Assembly: GCF_027580225.2 (NCBI RefSeq)
Contig: NC_073353.2
Coordinates: 33,237,501-33,301,500, forward strand
Direction of reading: 5' to 3'
DNA length: 64,000 nucleotides
Source: Misgurnus anguillicaudatus
Lineage: Eukaryota; Chordata; Actinopteri; Cypriniformes; Cobitidae
The notes below the pieces were generated by a model. The model saw nothing but the letters and a program-made list of their open reading frames with translations. It did no database searches and had not been told where the DNA came from. The translations under genes and the position numbers were made by a program. This document shows positions 1 to 32,251 of the stretch, one piece after another (positions within the stretch are counted from its first letter, which is position 1; each line of letters starts with the position of its first letter).

Positions 1-130
1 GAAGCACGATGCTAAGTTGGCGACTGCAAGCCCTGCCAAATATTGGCTTAAAAAAGCACTTCACAAACCTATGGGTGACGTATACGGACAGACGCTTCTA
101 AACAAGTCAAAAAGTCAAGACACGACCCAT
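1..130. repeat. truncated interspersed repeat at window edge
   Basis: Contains a stretch (gcgactgcaagccctgcc, aaacctatgggtgacgt) that I recall from interspersed cypriniform DNA repeats. It lies in a nemp2 intron and is cut by the window start. Confidence 0.35.
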
Positions 131-376
131 TATCAAAATTTCAGTGTCCATCACTGTAGTTCATCCAAAACAAACCAGAAATGAGACTTAAAGTGTTAAA
201 TACCTGAATTATTCTTTAAATTCAAATTTTTTAATGCAAAATGTGAAATAATGTAGGTTCAATGTAGCTTTAAGTTAAGTGTGCATAGACAAATACATAA
301 GTATTCATGAAATTGATTTCCCTAAGAACGTTTAACATTGTTGATCTTTGTCACTATTAAACATTGATTTGATTAT

Positions 377-830
377 TTAAAGATCACCTAATATGGTACT
401 TTTTAAAGATGTAACATTAGTCTCTGGTGTCCTCAGAATATGAAGTTTTAGGTCCAAGTCCCATATAGATTATTTATTATATCAGGTTTGAAAAGGCCCA
501 TTTTGGGTGTGCAGGAATATGCTGTTTTTGTGTGTGTCTCTTTAAATGCAAATGAGCTGCTGCTTCCCTCCCCATTTACCGTTATCTAAACCAAAAACAT
601 ACAGTTTTTATAAACCAATCACTTTACTTCATTTTATATGATGAACGTGTGGTAAATGAATTATGCAAACAAGATTTATTATAGAAATTATGACCCAACT
701 GTGATTTTTGACGTTTGTGGGCGGGGCATTCTCAAAGTGATGTCAGTTTGCTCAGAAGATAGCTTGTCCCATGAGATTGAAACAAAAAGGAGTGGTCAGA
801 TTTTTAACATTACTGGGTGGTTATGTACAC
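377..830. repeat. TTAA-type repeat, diverged
   Basis: Shares aaagatgtaa...ctctggtgtcctcagaatatgaagtt and aatgcaaatgagctg with the elements at 9097-9514 and 40224-40625, so it is a diverged relative inside a nemp2 intron. Nothing else was recognised in 831-959. Confidence 0.45.
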
Positions 831-959
831 ACACAAGCAACACAATTATATTCACACAACATATAAAAGTAACCTTAGGTGACCTTTATGCATCAATGAG
901 CGATTGATTGACAGTTCACAGCTTCAGGATAGATCTTAATATCAAGCTTTTCCCCACAG

Positions 960-1074
960 CGAGGGCTGTTCCTGGTGTTGTTGGGTGCCGGGTCGGGTCT
1001 GTCCTACATGGGGATCCAGCGGGTGTTGAATAATTGGGATGACATCATCTCTGAGCACTGGATGGAACTGCTGG
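960..1074 (+). CDS. nemp2: nemp2 internal exon (first visible)
   Basis: Acceptor tttccccacag ends at 959 and donor ctgg|gtaatt begins at 1075. The exon opens in phase 0 (CGA) and leaves one base of a split Ala codon. It encodes a hydrophobic helix and the segment VLNNWDDIISEHWMELL, which matches the corresponding part of NEMP proteins. Confidence 0.82.
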
Positions 1075-4000
1075 GTAATTTAAAATCTCTATATTTTATA
1101 ACCTATTGAATGAATTCCCATTCATTGTCTCCCATTATTTTCTACAGTAATACAGTAAGCCTTCCCCAATTTCAGTGCCAATGTTTAGAATACCTTTGAA
1201 TTTGCCTTTGCTTGACATTTTTTCTATACAATGCCATAATTACTATACATGTCAGTTAGACAGATTATCCTTGTCTCATGTGAAATACTCGCATTTGAAC
1301 AAGACAGCATCTTGCAGTAACAGATGAGACCTGATTGACATCTACCTTTTGTGTTATATATTCTGGCTCAGTTAATGTTATAATATAAAGGCCAAGTATT
1401 TTGAATGCTGTAATGACAGCCTCTTGACTGCTCAATAGACTCTATTCTCCGCCAAATCAATTTCCCTCTTCAAGCACTTACAGTATGTAAATGCATCAGT
1501 ATTTAAATGTATAAACCACAGGGATATTAAGATTAAGGGAAAGAGACAGGAGGGCTGCTGGAACATTGATTTCTATGCATACCACAAACAGCTTTGCATG
1601 GATTAGAGACTTGGTGTTATACTGTATTCTGCCCGCTCTATTGGTCGTTTTCTTTGTTTCCACATATCTGCTGTAGCATTAATAGCCTTTATATTACATT
1701 TATATTTGAGTATTGTTTCTTTTGTCAGTAATTCATTGCTTTGTCGCAGCTATATACAGTAATGCTTGCATTCTGTGAAATGTCTATGGGTCGAAATGTT
1801 AATGCTTTGTGTAGATTTAAGACTTACATTTTAAGACTTAAAGGAATAGTAAATTTTCTTAAAAAAAATCCAGATAATTTACTCACCACCATGTCATCCA
1901 AATGTTGATGTCTTTCTTTTTTCATTTGAGAAGAAATTATGTTTTTTGAGGAAAACATTGCAGGATTTTTCTCATTTTAATGGACTTTAATAGAGCCCAA
2001 CTTGCCTTCTTGTCTAGGTCCTTTCCTGCGTGACCTAACGTAAATGTGTAGTGACGTAGGGAGTTCACGTGTTACATATATAAAACGCACATTTGCGGAC
2101 CATTTTAACCAATAAACTGACACAAAGACATTAATTAGTATCATTCCACATACAACAACGTCGGAACGGTCCTCTTTCAATACACTTGTAAACACTGGGG
2201 CGGAGTTTCGCGTTTGTCCTCTGTGACCTCTTGACGTCATGACGTATTGCGTGGGGTCACGCTGGCGCATCACGACCCGATCTAGATAAAAAGTTGTAGT
2301 TTAAAAGTGCATATTTTTTATTTTTCTTGTCAAAAATGACAATCGTTTCGCTAGATAAGACTCTTATGCCTCATTTGGGATTGTTTATTGAAACTCCGTT
2401 GAAAAAAACTGTTAAGTGTTAAGTGTTGGGCTCTATTAAAGTCCATTAAAATGATAAAAATCCTGCAATGTTTTCCTCAAAAAGCATAATTTCTTCTCGA
2501 CTGAACAAAGAAAGACATCAACATTTTGGATGACATGGTGGTGAGTAAATTATCTAGATTTTTCTTTTAAGAAAATGGAATATTCCTTTAAGTTATTCTG
2601 TTTTCAAACGCTAACAAAATATTTCTCATCATCTGTCTTTGTTTTCAGCTTATGTGCTGATTTCGGGCCTGGTTAGCTTCGCTATTTGCTACAAACACGG
2701 CCCCATTACCAACAAACGCACATTGATCTTAATGACCTGGTGTATGCAAGTAGTAGGCATTGTGCTGCTTTACCATGGGTTAACTTACCCACTTGCCTTC
2801 TACATGCTGCTCGCTTTACTGCTGTGCGTGAAGATTCTGCCATTAGTCTGGAGTCTCCTGGTGGGAATATTCAGGTAAGAACTGACATATGTTTATATAA
2901 GGGAAAATGCAAAGAATTTTAGAAATACAGATAGAGAGGAAACAACATGACAAACCCTTTTAGAAATGGTATTACATTTTAATTTTCCTAAATATACAAG
3001 CGTAAATAAAAATGACAATGAAAAAAAATTAAAAAACATATTATTAATATTTTTTATTATTATTGTTTTTTTTTTTTACAAATTACTTAATTTCTTATTT
3101 GTAAGCTTCATTATTAAAAAAAAAAAACTATGATTTTTGATTTAAAAAAACCCGCAAATCTCCTTTCTCCACGAAACAATAAATAAATAAATACACACAC
3201 ATGCATGTATAATTTTAAGAAATATTTACATGTATATATACAGTAAATTTTTATATTTATATATAATTTATATATAAATACTTATAAATACATATTTTAT
3301 TAAAATTATACATGGATGTGTTTGTGTGCATACATAATTATTATACACAGTACACCCACATAAATAATGTAAACAAAAACCTTTATTCTGCAAACATTTA
3401 ATTGCAGAATCATTTTGCAGCCCTGTTCTCAATGGATGAATTCAAGTCCCACCCTACCTTTGTTTTGTTTTGTTTTTTATTTCAGAAGCCGTTTCACTCG
3501 AATATACGTCACTATGCGAAAAATAAGACAATCGCTACTTCTGTTTTATTGTGACTTTAAACTTGAATTAAGCGCACTGGACAGCCATGCACAATAACAC
3601 CAGAAACATGCATTAATAATTTAGTAATATTTAAATAAATAGTTCATGTTGATGTTTTGATGACTTTCATTGAAGTCATAACTCTTTCTGTCTTCAGTCT
3701 CTTCTTCTATTTTCTGGGTTTGTCCTGGAGAAGGAAGCGCTCCAAAGTCAGACTTCTGACCGAAGATGAGTACAGAGAGCAAGGGGAGAGACACACCAAA
3801 GCCTGCCTGGATGAACTGAGAGAGCACTGTAACAAACCCGGCTTTAATGCGTGGGATGCGGTGCTGAGACTAAGATCACCGCAAAGGTAACCAAAATTTA
3901 TGATAATTAGTCAGGGTTTCATGGGTTATTAAAGAAACACTCCACTTTTTTTGAAAATGTCCCTTTAAAAAAAAAAAAAATTATTATATTCTATAGAAAA

Positions 4001-6110
4001 AAATATAAGTAATTTGTTCTATAAAAACCTACCTGGTTAAGATAGAATAGTATTGGTTCTTTATTGATCCCATGTGGGAAATTCAGGAATAAAATGCTTT
4101 AGTTGGTAAAAATGTCTATCTGCTAGACATTACACTCTCAGGAAAAAGGTACAAGGAAGAATTAAAGGGATAATTCCCCCAAGGATGAGGATCCTGTCAT
4201 CATTTGCTCACTCTCATGTTGTTACAAACCTGCATGGATGTATTTGTTCTGGTGAACACAAAGGAGGATGTTTTGAGAAATGTTTGTAACCAGACTGTTT
4301 GTGGACGCCAATCACTTTCATAATAGGAAAAATGAATACTATGGGGTCCATGAACTATTTAATTACAGATATTCCTCAAAATATCTTCCTTTGTGTTCAT
4401 CAGAACAAAGAAATTCATGCAGGTTTGTAACAACATGACAGTGAGTAAATGATGACAGAATTTTCATTTTTGGGTGAACTATCCCTTTAAAGTTGTGACT
4501 GGGGGCTGGGGCAGTATTTAAAAAACAAAAACAAAAAAGCTTTTGTACCTTAAAGGTACTTATAAGGTACCTCAAGGTACACATTAGTAGAGGTACATAC
4601 TAGTACCTTAAAGGTACATACTGGTACCTTAAAGGTACATATCTGTACCAAAATGGTACTTATTAATACCTTTTTTAAATGGTTTCGTCCCAGTGACAAC
4701 TTTTGTATAATTTTTTTCTAAGTGTACTGTATTGTCTAGCACAGTGGTTCCCAAACTTTTTCAGCGTGCGGCCCCCCTTGTGTACGGTGCATTCCTTTGC
4801 GGCCCCCCAAAGAAAATTTATGACAAAAAAACTGTTCTAAAACTCAACATTTTAATAAATAAAAAAACATTAAATTATACAAAAAGTAGTGCTTTTGGTT
4901 AGTAGCCTTATTTTTTTAGGTTTAATTACACAGAATTCATGATAAATTAATGTATTTCATAAAATGCCATAAAACTGGGGCCCCCCTGGCACCATCTCGC
5001 GGCCCTCAGTTTGAAAACCACTGGTCTAGCATATTTGCATTTTTATCAACTAAAGCATCAAGTATATGTCAAGGCATGGATTTAACTAAGTGTATAAAAC
5101 TAAATAGTAAACTAGGTCAGTGGTTCTCAAACCTTTTCAGCGTGCGGCCCCCATTGAATACGGTCGGTGCATCCTTTCGTGGCCCCCCAAATAAAATTTA
5201 TGAAAAAAAATGTAAAACTTATACAAAACTTATTGAATTATTAAATGTAGTGATGTTGGTTAGTATCATTATTTTTCTGAGATTTAAGTGCACAGAATTT
5301 ATGATTAATTATTTTATAAAAACCTGGGCCCCCCTGGCACCATCTCAGTTGAGAACCACTGAACTAGGCAACGCATTCAGCATAATATTGCCAATGTTAT
5401 TGTTAAAACATACTAATCTAGTGTTAAAATCTTGCATTTTTAAATCTAGGTTAAAAGCACAATATGTAATTTTCACCACTGGAGGCCACTAAACAACAAC
5501 TGCGTAGCTTGATGATGCTGTGAGAGTAAATTGAACTATGGGAGTTATTGTCTTCACCTACATTATTAATGAGTATCAATATGACAAGACAAATAAAGTT
5601 TTGTAACTGTTACATTATAATGTAGGTCCACAGTGTTGTTTAATAGAAGAAGCAATAACAGAGTGGCATCCTGGACGCTTCAAGTACTACTAACTCATAT
5701 GGCGATGCGCAGATCGATTGGCGTATGACATCAAAGTATCAAAAACGGTAGTACTGCTTTCAGTCATGATACTTTGATGTCATTGCTCGATTGGTCTGCG
5801 CAGTGCCACATGAAGTCAAACACACCTATGGTTTCAATGGCAGCAAAAGTGGAAATTAAGAATAACCTGGACATGACAACATGTGACCCTATGAACAGAG
5901 GTGGAACGCGTTTTAAAAACAGCAAATTCTTTGAATTCAAACATTGTCAAAACATTAAAGTACTGAAGTAAAAAATGTTAGTGCTGGGCAAAGATTAATC
6001 GCGATTAATTGCATACAAAATAAAAGTGATTTTTTTGCATAATATATGTGCGTGTACTGTGTTTAATTATTATGTATATTTAACCACACACACATTCATT
6101 TCAGAATTGT

Positions 6111-6206
<96 letters not shown>

Positions 6207-7161
6207 TTAATATAGATTATTTAAAAATATAAATAAATATATATAAACATGTAAATGTTTCTTAAATACATACATGAATGTGTGTGTATATATTTAGTAA
6301 GGAATAATTGACGACGGGCCATTGAATTATAAGAAAATAATGCACACCAAGGTGGTAATGCGGCACGACGCGAAGCGGAGTGCCGTTACACCGCAGGTGT
6401 GCATTATTTTCAAATAATTCAAAGGACCGGAGTCAATTATTCCGCTTATACCACGGTTACCACAAACATTGCTCTGGTGCCTATTTTTAAGACATTTGAA
6501 AAGATAGGTGTGCGGTTTACAGAAAAATAATCAACACCCATAGAAAATTTCTCAGCCAATCAGAATGCAGCATTCAACAGACCCGTGGTATAATACATAA
6601 TAATTAGACACAGCACACACTCATATATTATGCCAATAATCACTTTTATTTTGTATGCGATTAATCTTTGCCCAGCACTAAAAAATATACAACACTCTGT
6701 GATTTTTGAAAAAATGTAATGCAAAAATCTTACATATTGTGCCTTTAAAAAGAATAGAAACCCCCTCTTGTAAAAAAAGAAGTCTGGCTTCTAACATTAA
6801 AATGTTACATCATATTATAAATATGAATTCCCAGCCTTTATTTCCATCTCTCTTCAGCTTCGCTAAGTTTCTGCACAGCGGTTCCCACGTCACTTCAGAG
6901 GAGCTTCAGAGTCATGAGAGTCATTATGGGGTTGGTGGGGCGTTTCATGAAGACTTGCTGTTTAACAGCAGCTCCAGCGACGGCCATCCTCAAAGCGCAG
7001 AGGAGGATCACACTGATGATGAGCTGCACAGAAACAATCCTCCATTCCAAAACAACCTCCCTGGACCCTCTGAATACAACCCCCCTGTCTGTCCTTATCC
7101 CCCAATAAACTACAGCCCTCAACCAGAACCCATGGATGTAGAAGACCAGGACTTCTTCTGA
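960..7161 (+). CDS. nemp2: NEMP-family nuclear envelope integral membrane protein, 3' part (probably nemp2)
   Basis: Spliced coding region: 960-1074, 2649-2874, 3698-3886, 6858-7161. These join in phase to 834 nt (277 codons plus TGA); the 5' exons and start lie left of the window. The product has several hydrophobic membrane segments: one in the first exon (LFLVLLGAGSGLSYMGI) and about three in the second (around ISGLVSFAICYKHGP, MTWCMQVVGIVLLYHG, LAFYMLLALLLCVKILPLVW). A basic stretch follows, then the NEMP signature (LLTEDEYREQGE, AWDAVLRLRSP, FAKFLHSGSH) and a long acidic and Pro-rich tail. NEMP proteins are known to sit in the inner nuclear membrane with the C-terminal tail in the nucleoplasm and to influence envelope stiffness and fertility. 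The family assignment is firm from recalled similarity to human NEMP1. NEMP2 rather than NEMP1 is inferred from linkage to mfsd6, because human NEMP2 neighbours MFSD6. Confidence 0.85.
1838..2591. mobile_element. TTAA-flanked non-autonomous DNA transposon, family A copy 1
   Basis: TTAA at both ends, with terminal inverted repeats of about 165 bp (taaaggaatagtaaa... and ...attccttta). The internal block includes acataacgt-like and gtcggaacggtcctcttt segments shared with the copies at 31352-32251 and 42805-44115. No coding capacity. The TTAA target suggests mobilisation by a piggyBac- or Kolobok-type transposase. Confidence 0.8.
2649..2874 (+). CDS. nemp2: nemp2 internal exon (membrane segments)
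   Basis: Acceptor ttgttttcag ends at 2648; donor cag|gtaaga begins at 2875. It completes the split Ala codon and ends with two bases of a Ser codon. It encodes the strongly hydrophobic block and the conserved AICYKHGPITN motif between helices. Confidence 0.88.
3164..3412. repeat. decayed AT-rich hAT-like element core
   Basis: Contains atacacacacatgcatgtat, tattatacacagtacac and ttattctgcaaa, the interior of the 'cgattaatcg' family found at 23640-25150 and 26696-27052, but the termini are lost. It lies in a nemp2 intron. Confidence 0.5.
3698..3886 (+). CDS. nemp2: nemp2 internal exon (conserved nucleoplasmic segment)
   Basis: Acceptor tctgtcttcag ends at 3697 and donor caaag|gtaacc begins at 3887. 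It encodes the last part of a membrane helix, a basic RRKRSK stretch and the family-diagnostic LLTEDEYREQGE...LDELREHC...AWDAVLRLRSP. Phases match both neighbours. Confidence 0.9.
4162..4490. mobile_element. TTAA-flanked short foldback element (aaagggat...atcccttt)
   Basis: TTAA at 4162 and 4487; terminal inverted repeats cover most of the element (gtcatcatttgctcactctc versus gtgagtaaatgatgacag, gttgttacaaacctgcatg versus catgcaggtttgtaacaac). Partial relatives are visible near 11490-11600, 12487-12600 and 31056-31180. Confidence 0.8.
4545..4665. repeat. short tandem-like array of 'aaggtacata(c)tggtacctt' units
   Basis: The roughly 18-bp motif taccttaaaggtacata recurs four to five times with drift. 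A related GGTAC-rich tract lies at 62090-62240. Confidence 0.6.
4742..5023. mobile_element. hAT-type non-autonomous element, copy 1
   Basis: Ends cagtggttcccaaac / gtttgaaaaccactg are inverted and flanked by the perfect 8-bp duplication GTCTAGCA (4734-4741, 5024-5031), the hAT signature. In a nemp2 intron. Confidence 0.88.
5118..5361. mobile_element. hAT-type non-autonomous element, copy 2
   Basis: Same family as 4742-5023 (cagtggttctcaaac / gttgagaaccactg), 94 bp downstream. Flanks AACTAGGT and AACTAGGC differ at one of eight positions. Different target duplications show two independent insertions. Confidence 0.85.
6116..6201. repeat. (AT)n microsatellite
   Basis: About 86 bp of nearly pure TA dinucleotides inside the hAT-like element at 5979-6680. 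Confidence 0.95.
6301..6442. repeat. palindromic element with GC-rich core
   Basis: ggaataattgac...ataatgcacacc pairs with ggtgtgcattat...gtcaattattcc over about 46 bp per arm. Between the arms lies a CG-rich palindromic core (gcacgacgcgaagcggagtgc). It interrupts the element at 5979-6680. Confidence 0.7.
6858..7161 (+). CDS. nemp2: nemp2 terminal coding exon
   Basis: Acceptor ctctcttcag ends at 6857. The exon encodes FAKFLHSGSHVTSEELQSHE, then YGVGGAFHEDLLF, followed by a Ser/Asp/Pro-rich tail ending EPMDVEDQDFF and TGA at 7159-7161. The first third aligns with the conserved NEMP C-terminus; the Pro-rich remainder looks lineage-specific. Confidence 0.88.
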
Positions 7162-7740
7162 ATCTTTGCCTGATGATGAATGAACAGTCATTTTTAAGTA
7201 TTTACTTTTTAAAGATTTTTTGAATCCCCAATATTTATAAAGTAGGTAAGCATGAATCTAAGGAAACTTAGTAGGTCCATAATGATTTGTAAAATAGTGT
7301 TTCTCTCATTTGTGTATTTAAATGATCTCCATGAGACAATGTGGGTGGTTATTGTCTTAGCAGTGGACCTGAATTTTTATTTGAATTCCCGAGTGATACA
7401 TCAATATTTTCCAATCCTGGAGTGCCTAACACTGCATATTTTTAGTGTCATATCTAATTCAGATGGTGGAGTCTCTGATGCACTAATGAATCAAACCAGG
7501 CAGGTTACATTAGGAAGATATCCAAAATGTGTATTGTTTGGGCATTTCGGGATTAGGAAACACTAAGTTTATATGTTTATATTGTTAATGTGCTGATCTC
7601 AGGTATAAAAGACCATCTGGACAACCTTTTAGTTACTGTACTAATATATTTTTGTCAACAGTAAAAATAATTATAATGGCATTTTCTACTTTAAGCAAAC
7701 AGTGCCCTCTAGTGTCAGTTAAAGAATGGTTCAACTAAAA

Positions 7741-7746
7741 ATAAAC
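7741..7746 (+). terminator. candidate nemp2 polyadenylation signal (proximal)
   Basis: AATAAA 580 bp after the nemp2 stop in apparently single-copy sequence. Use cannot be judged from sequence alone. Confidence 0.4.
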
Positions 7747-8097
7747 ATTTCAGCAAGTGGTCATGGCCATGTTAAAACCCTGAATGTAGTTGTTGTGAAG
7801 GTGAATGGGCACTGGTGGTGTCAAATGTAGATATAAAATGATATGAAAAACACCATGTATGTATAGTTAAAGTAGTCCATATGCGCTTGGGGCTGTAAAT
7901 CTTCTGAATATATTTATGTATTTGCTTCTGAAGTTATTGATTTCTGTACTTTTATAGCATTTTGGGTTTTAAAATTCATTTTTATTGTGTAAAGCAGAGC
8001 CAACATGGAGGATTCTTAACTTCTAAACTCAACATCTATTGTGTTTAGTCATTTGGAAAACGTTTAAGTTAAAATTTTATGTGATCAAGCCTTTTAA

Positions 8098-8103
8098 AAT
8101 AAA
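8098..8103 (+). terminator. candidate nemp2 polyadenylation signal (distal)
   Basis: AATAAA about 940 bp after the nemp2 stop and upstream of an AT array. It would give a 3' UTR of about 0.95 kb. Confidence 0.4.
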
Positions 8104-8325
8104 CCATAGACTGCAAAGCATGCATTGGACCAAGACTGGATTATTTTTTATTTTTTTTAAAGAACATGTTTTTATAAACAGCTGTTTACGTTTTACAGTT
8201 GAATCTTTTTATATTATCATATTAATTAAAGACAGATGGTTTTTAAAAATCTGCAATGTAAGAATGTTGTATTATTTCGTCATATCGCAGCATATATATA
8301 CACTATATCAAGCCACCAGCTTTTA

Positions 8326-8329
<4 letters not shown>

Positions 8330-8384
<55 letters not shown>
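8330..8384. repeat. (AT)n microsatellite
   Basis: Uninterrupted AT repeats, about 55 bp, downstream of nemp2. Confidence 0.95.
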
Positions 8385-8387
<3 letters not shown>

Positions 8388-8421
8388 AATATATATTAAA
8401 TATTAATATATTTTTTACAGC

Positions 8422-8489
8422 TGTGTTGGCTGGTGTGTGTGTGTGTGTGTGTGTGTACTTATATATATACACACACACCAGCCAACACA
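8422..8489. repeat. perfect hairpin with (TG)n arms
   Basis: tgtgttggctggtgtgtgtg (8422) is the exact reverse complement of cacacacaccagccaacaca (8470-8489). The loop is TG/AT dinucleotide. Probably a short foldback element or a transposed palindrome. Confidence 0.85.
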
Positions 8490-8781
8490 TCGGTACATCT
8501 AGTATTTTTTTACTTAAGTAAAAAGCACGTTTGTACTTTTACTCCATAGTAAAAGTACACAATTTTTATGTAATTAGGTATTAAATCAATTTTAATATGC
8601 AATATAAAAGGAATGCACAGTATGATTTTATGCTTTAGAATGTAGTGAAAATTGTTTAGTAATTTTTTCCCCCCAAGACAAACACTCTGATAAAGCACAG
8701 ATGCTTGGAAAATTTACTTAAAATACTCAAGTAGTGTCTGCCTCTGTTGGCCGGTAAAAAAAAATCAGATGATTATACCTG

Positions 8782-8904
8782 TTAAAGGCAGGGTGCATGA
8801 TCTCTGACAGCCAATGTTTACATTTGAAATCAAATCAAGTGTGGTACTCGGACAGACTCCCTTTTCCAAAGTGTTTTTTCAAAAATCATGCACCCCGCTT
8901 TTAA
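8782..8904. mobile_element. TTAA-flanked short element, family E copy 1
   Basis: TTAA at 8782 and 8901; ends aaaggcagggtgcatgat / atcatgcaccccgctttt are inverted. A second copy is nested at 28286-28502. Confidence 0.75.
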
Positions 8905-9096
8905 TTAAAGGAAGTGTTAAAAATCGTCACCAGCTTGATGTTCAGTGTTGATAATAATTAATTAAATGTATTAATTCATAAAACATAAGAAATACTATTT
9001 TAAAATTAAGACCAATTACTTTGAAGTTGCCGAAATAGAGAAAATAATTAGTGTTTTATTTGCATTTCTTACAAAATTGTCTCATCAGCATTCATT

Positions 9097-9514
9097 TTAA
9101 AGGGGGCATTTCACAAGACTTTTTTAAGATGTAAAATAAATATTTGGTGTCTCCAGAGTACATATGTGAAGTTCTAGCTCAAAAAAAAAAAAACAGATAA
9201 TTTATTATAGCATGTTAAAATTGACACTTTGTAGCACAAATATGCTGTTTTTTAATGCAAATGAGCTGATCTCTGCACTAAATGGCAGTGCAGTGGTTGG
9301 ATAGTGCAAATTAATGGGCGGTATTATCTCCTTCTGACATCACAAGGGGAGCCACATTTCAGTGACCTATTTATTCACATGCTTGCAAAGAATGGTTTAC
9401 CAAAACTAAGTCACTGGGTTGATCTTTTTCACATTTTCTATGTTGACAGAAGCACCAGGGACCCAATTATAGCACTTGGAAAAAGTCAGATTTTAATGAT
9501 ATGTCCCCTTTAAA
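9097..9514. mobile_element. TTAA-flanked element, family F copy 1
   Basis: TTAA at 9097 and 9511; ends aaagggggcatttca / tgatatgtccccttt. It shares aatgcaaatgagctg, ccttctgacatcacaaggg and aaaaagtcagattt with the inverted copy at 40224-40625. Lies in the nemp2-mfsd6 interval. Confidence 0.75.
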
Positions 9515-9704
9515 GAAAGTATAAAAGGTTAAACAACCAACCTATCAGCAGACATCGCTACTAATAATCAGTTATCGGTAGAGAAATGTATTATCAGTGC
9601 ATCTCTACACAATATTATCCTCATATACTGGGTTTTACCATCTTGACCCTACAGATAATAGTAGCTACACACCTACAACAAAACAGAGCAAGGATGTAAC
9701 ATAT

Positions 9705-9710
9705 TTTATT
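9705..9710 (-). terminator. mfsd6 polyadenylation signal
   Basis: TTTATT on the plus strand is AATAAA on the minus strand, 361 bp after the mfsd6 stop in repeat-free sequence. nemp2 and mfsd6 are therefore convergent, with about 1.6 kb between their candidate 3' ends. Confidence 0.6.
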
Positions 9711-10070
9711 CAATACAGATTTAATTTACATTTGGTCATAAGTTATATGGAAGCATGATTACCTTGTTGAAACACTGAATCACAGTAATATTACGCTGAA
9801 GCTGGGCCACATTACAAACAACTACATAAATCTCACCATAGTTCGGACCTTCAAGCAGTTGGTCAGTACAAATATACGCAGGGTCTGAGATGGAGGGCCA
9901 TTGCCCACTAATAATGAAATCCTTTGGCAGTGCAAAGCATATTAATTATATTGCCTCTGCAAACTGGCTTGTAACAATATACCCATCAACACGTTTCAGT
10001 CCAAAATCATAATTCTAATCCTTTACACCCCGCAGACTTAACATTAAGCCATTTACCAAAATAGATCAGT

Positions 10071-31054
<20,984 letters not shown>

Positions 31055-31351
31055 TTAAAGGGATTGTTCTCCAAAATACCAAACAAAGCTTGTTTGACTT
31101 TCTTTGTTCTGCGTAACACAGAAGATATTTTGAAGATTATTTGAAAACAAACAACACTATTGACCTTCATTGTATGCACAATTTCGTATATAGGTTTTGA
31201 GGGTAATGAGGATTTTAATTTTTGGGCCACAATTATTATACCAAGAAGAAGTTATATTAGCAAAACATTCAGTACACAACAAACACTATGTAGGGACACT
31301 ATGGCTGCATCCCAATGGTGCACTTACAATGGCAACATGCGTGCGTGTCCG

Positions 31352-32251
31352 TTAAAGGATTAGTCAATTTTCTTAAGAAAAAAATCAAGATAATTTACTC
31401 ACCACCATGTCATCCAATGGTGATGTCTTTCTTTGTTCGGTCGAGAAGAAATTATGTTTATTGAGGAAAACATACCAGGATTCCTCTCATTTTAATGGAC
31501 TCCAATGGACCCCAACACGCAACAGCTTTAATGCAGTTTTAAATTGCAGCCCAAAAGGACTCTAAACGATCCCAAACGAGGCACAAGGGTCCCATCCAGC
31601 GAAACGATAAAAATAAAAAAAATATGCACTTCCAAACCACAACCCCTCGTCTATCTCCGATCCCGCGACACGCCAGCGCAACCCCACGCAATTGCGTAAT
31701 GCTGTGGAAAGGTCACGTGTTACAAATATGAAACGCACATTTGCAGACCATTTTAAACTATAAACTGACACAAAGACATTAATTAGTATCATTCAACATA
31801 CAACAACGTCGGAACGGTCCTCTTTCTGCACACTTGTAAACACTGGGGCGTAGTTTCGCATTCGTCATCTGTGACCTCTTAACATGATGACGTATTGCGT
31901 GAGGTCACCCTGGGCGCATAACTGACCGGAGATAGTAGAGAAGCCGTGGCTTAAAAAAGTTCATATTTTTTATTTTTCTCGTCAAAAATGACAATCGCTT
32001 CGGTAGACACGACCCCCACGTCTCGCCCGGGACTGTCTGGAGTCCTTTAAAGGTACTCAGTTGAAACTGCAATTTTAAACTGCATTAAAACTGTTAGTTG
32101 TTGGGGTCCATTAAAGTGAGAAAAATCTGGAATGTTTTCCTTAAAAAACATAATTTCTTCTCGACAGAACAAAGACAGACACCAACATATTGGACGACAT
32201 GTCGGTGAGCAAATGATCTGGATTTTCTAAGAAAATGGACTAATCCTTTAA
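31352..32251. mobile_element. TTAA-flanked element, family A copy 2
   Basis: TTAA at 31352 and 32248; ends aaaggattagtcaatttt / aaaatggactaatccttt. Shares long arms and the gtcggaacggtcctctt core with 1838-2591. Lies in the mfsd6 5' UTR intron. Confidence 0.82.

Larger units (their letters stand above)
5979..6680. mobile_element. hAT-like element with TAGTGCTGGGCAAAG termini
   Basis: Termini tagtgctgggcaaagatta / taatctttgcccagcacta are near-perfect inverted repeats. Flanks AAAAATGT and AAAAATAT match at 7 of 8 positions. Confidence 0.78.
5451..6748. mobile_element. TTAA-flanked element with nested insertions
   Basis: Outer ends taaaagcacaatatgtaa / ttacatattgtgccttta are inverted and bounded by TTAA at 5451 and 6745. 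It contains the hAT-like element at 5979-6680, which in turn contains an AT array and a palindromic element. Fills most of the last nemp2 intron. Confidence 0.75.

Noticed and set aside
4950..5492. 180-codon plus-strand open frame
   Set aside because: It spans two hAT copies and their flanks, has no domain or splice support, and has transposon composition.
6026..6232. Open frame of 68 codons with YIYIYI repeats
   Set aside because: It is the (AT)n microsatellite read in frame; not a gene. The same applies to 8039-8389.
7252..7566. 104-codon open frame after nemp2
   Set aside because: It lies in the probable nemp2 3' UTR with no homology recognised and AT-rich composition.
7703..7715. CTCF-like motif tgccctctagtgt between nemp2 and mfsd6
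   Set aside because: One mismatch at a strongly preferred position and a common word in teleost repeats; not listed as a site.
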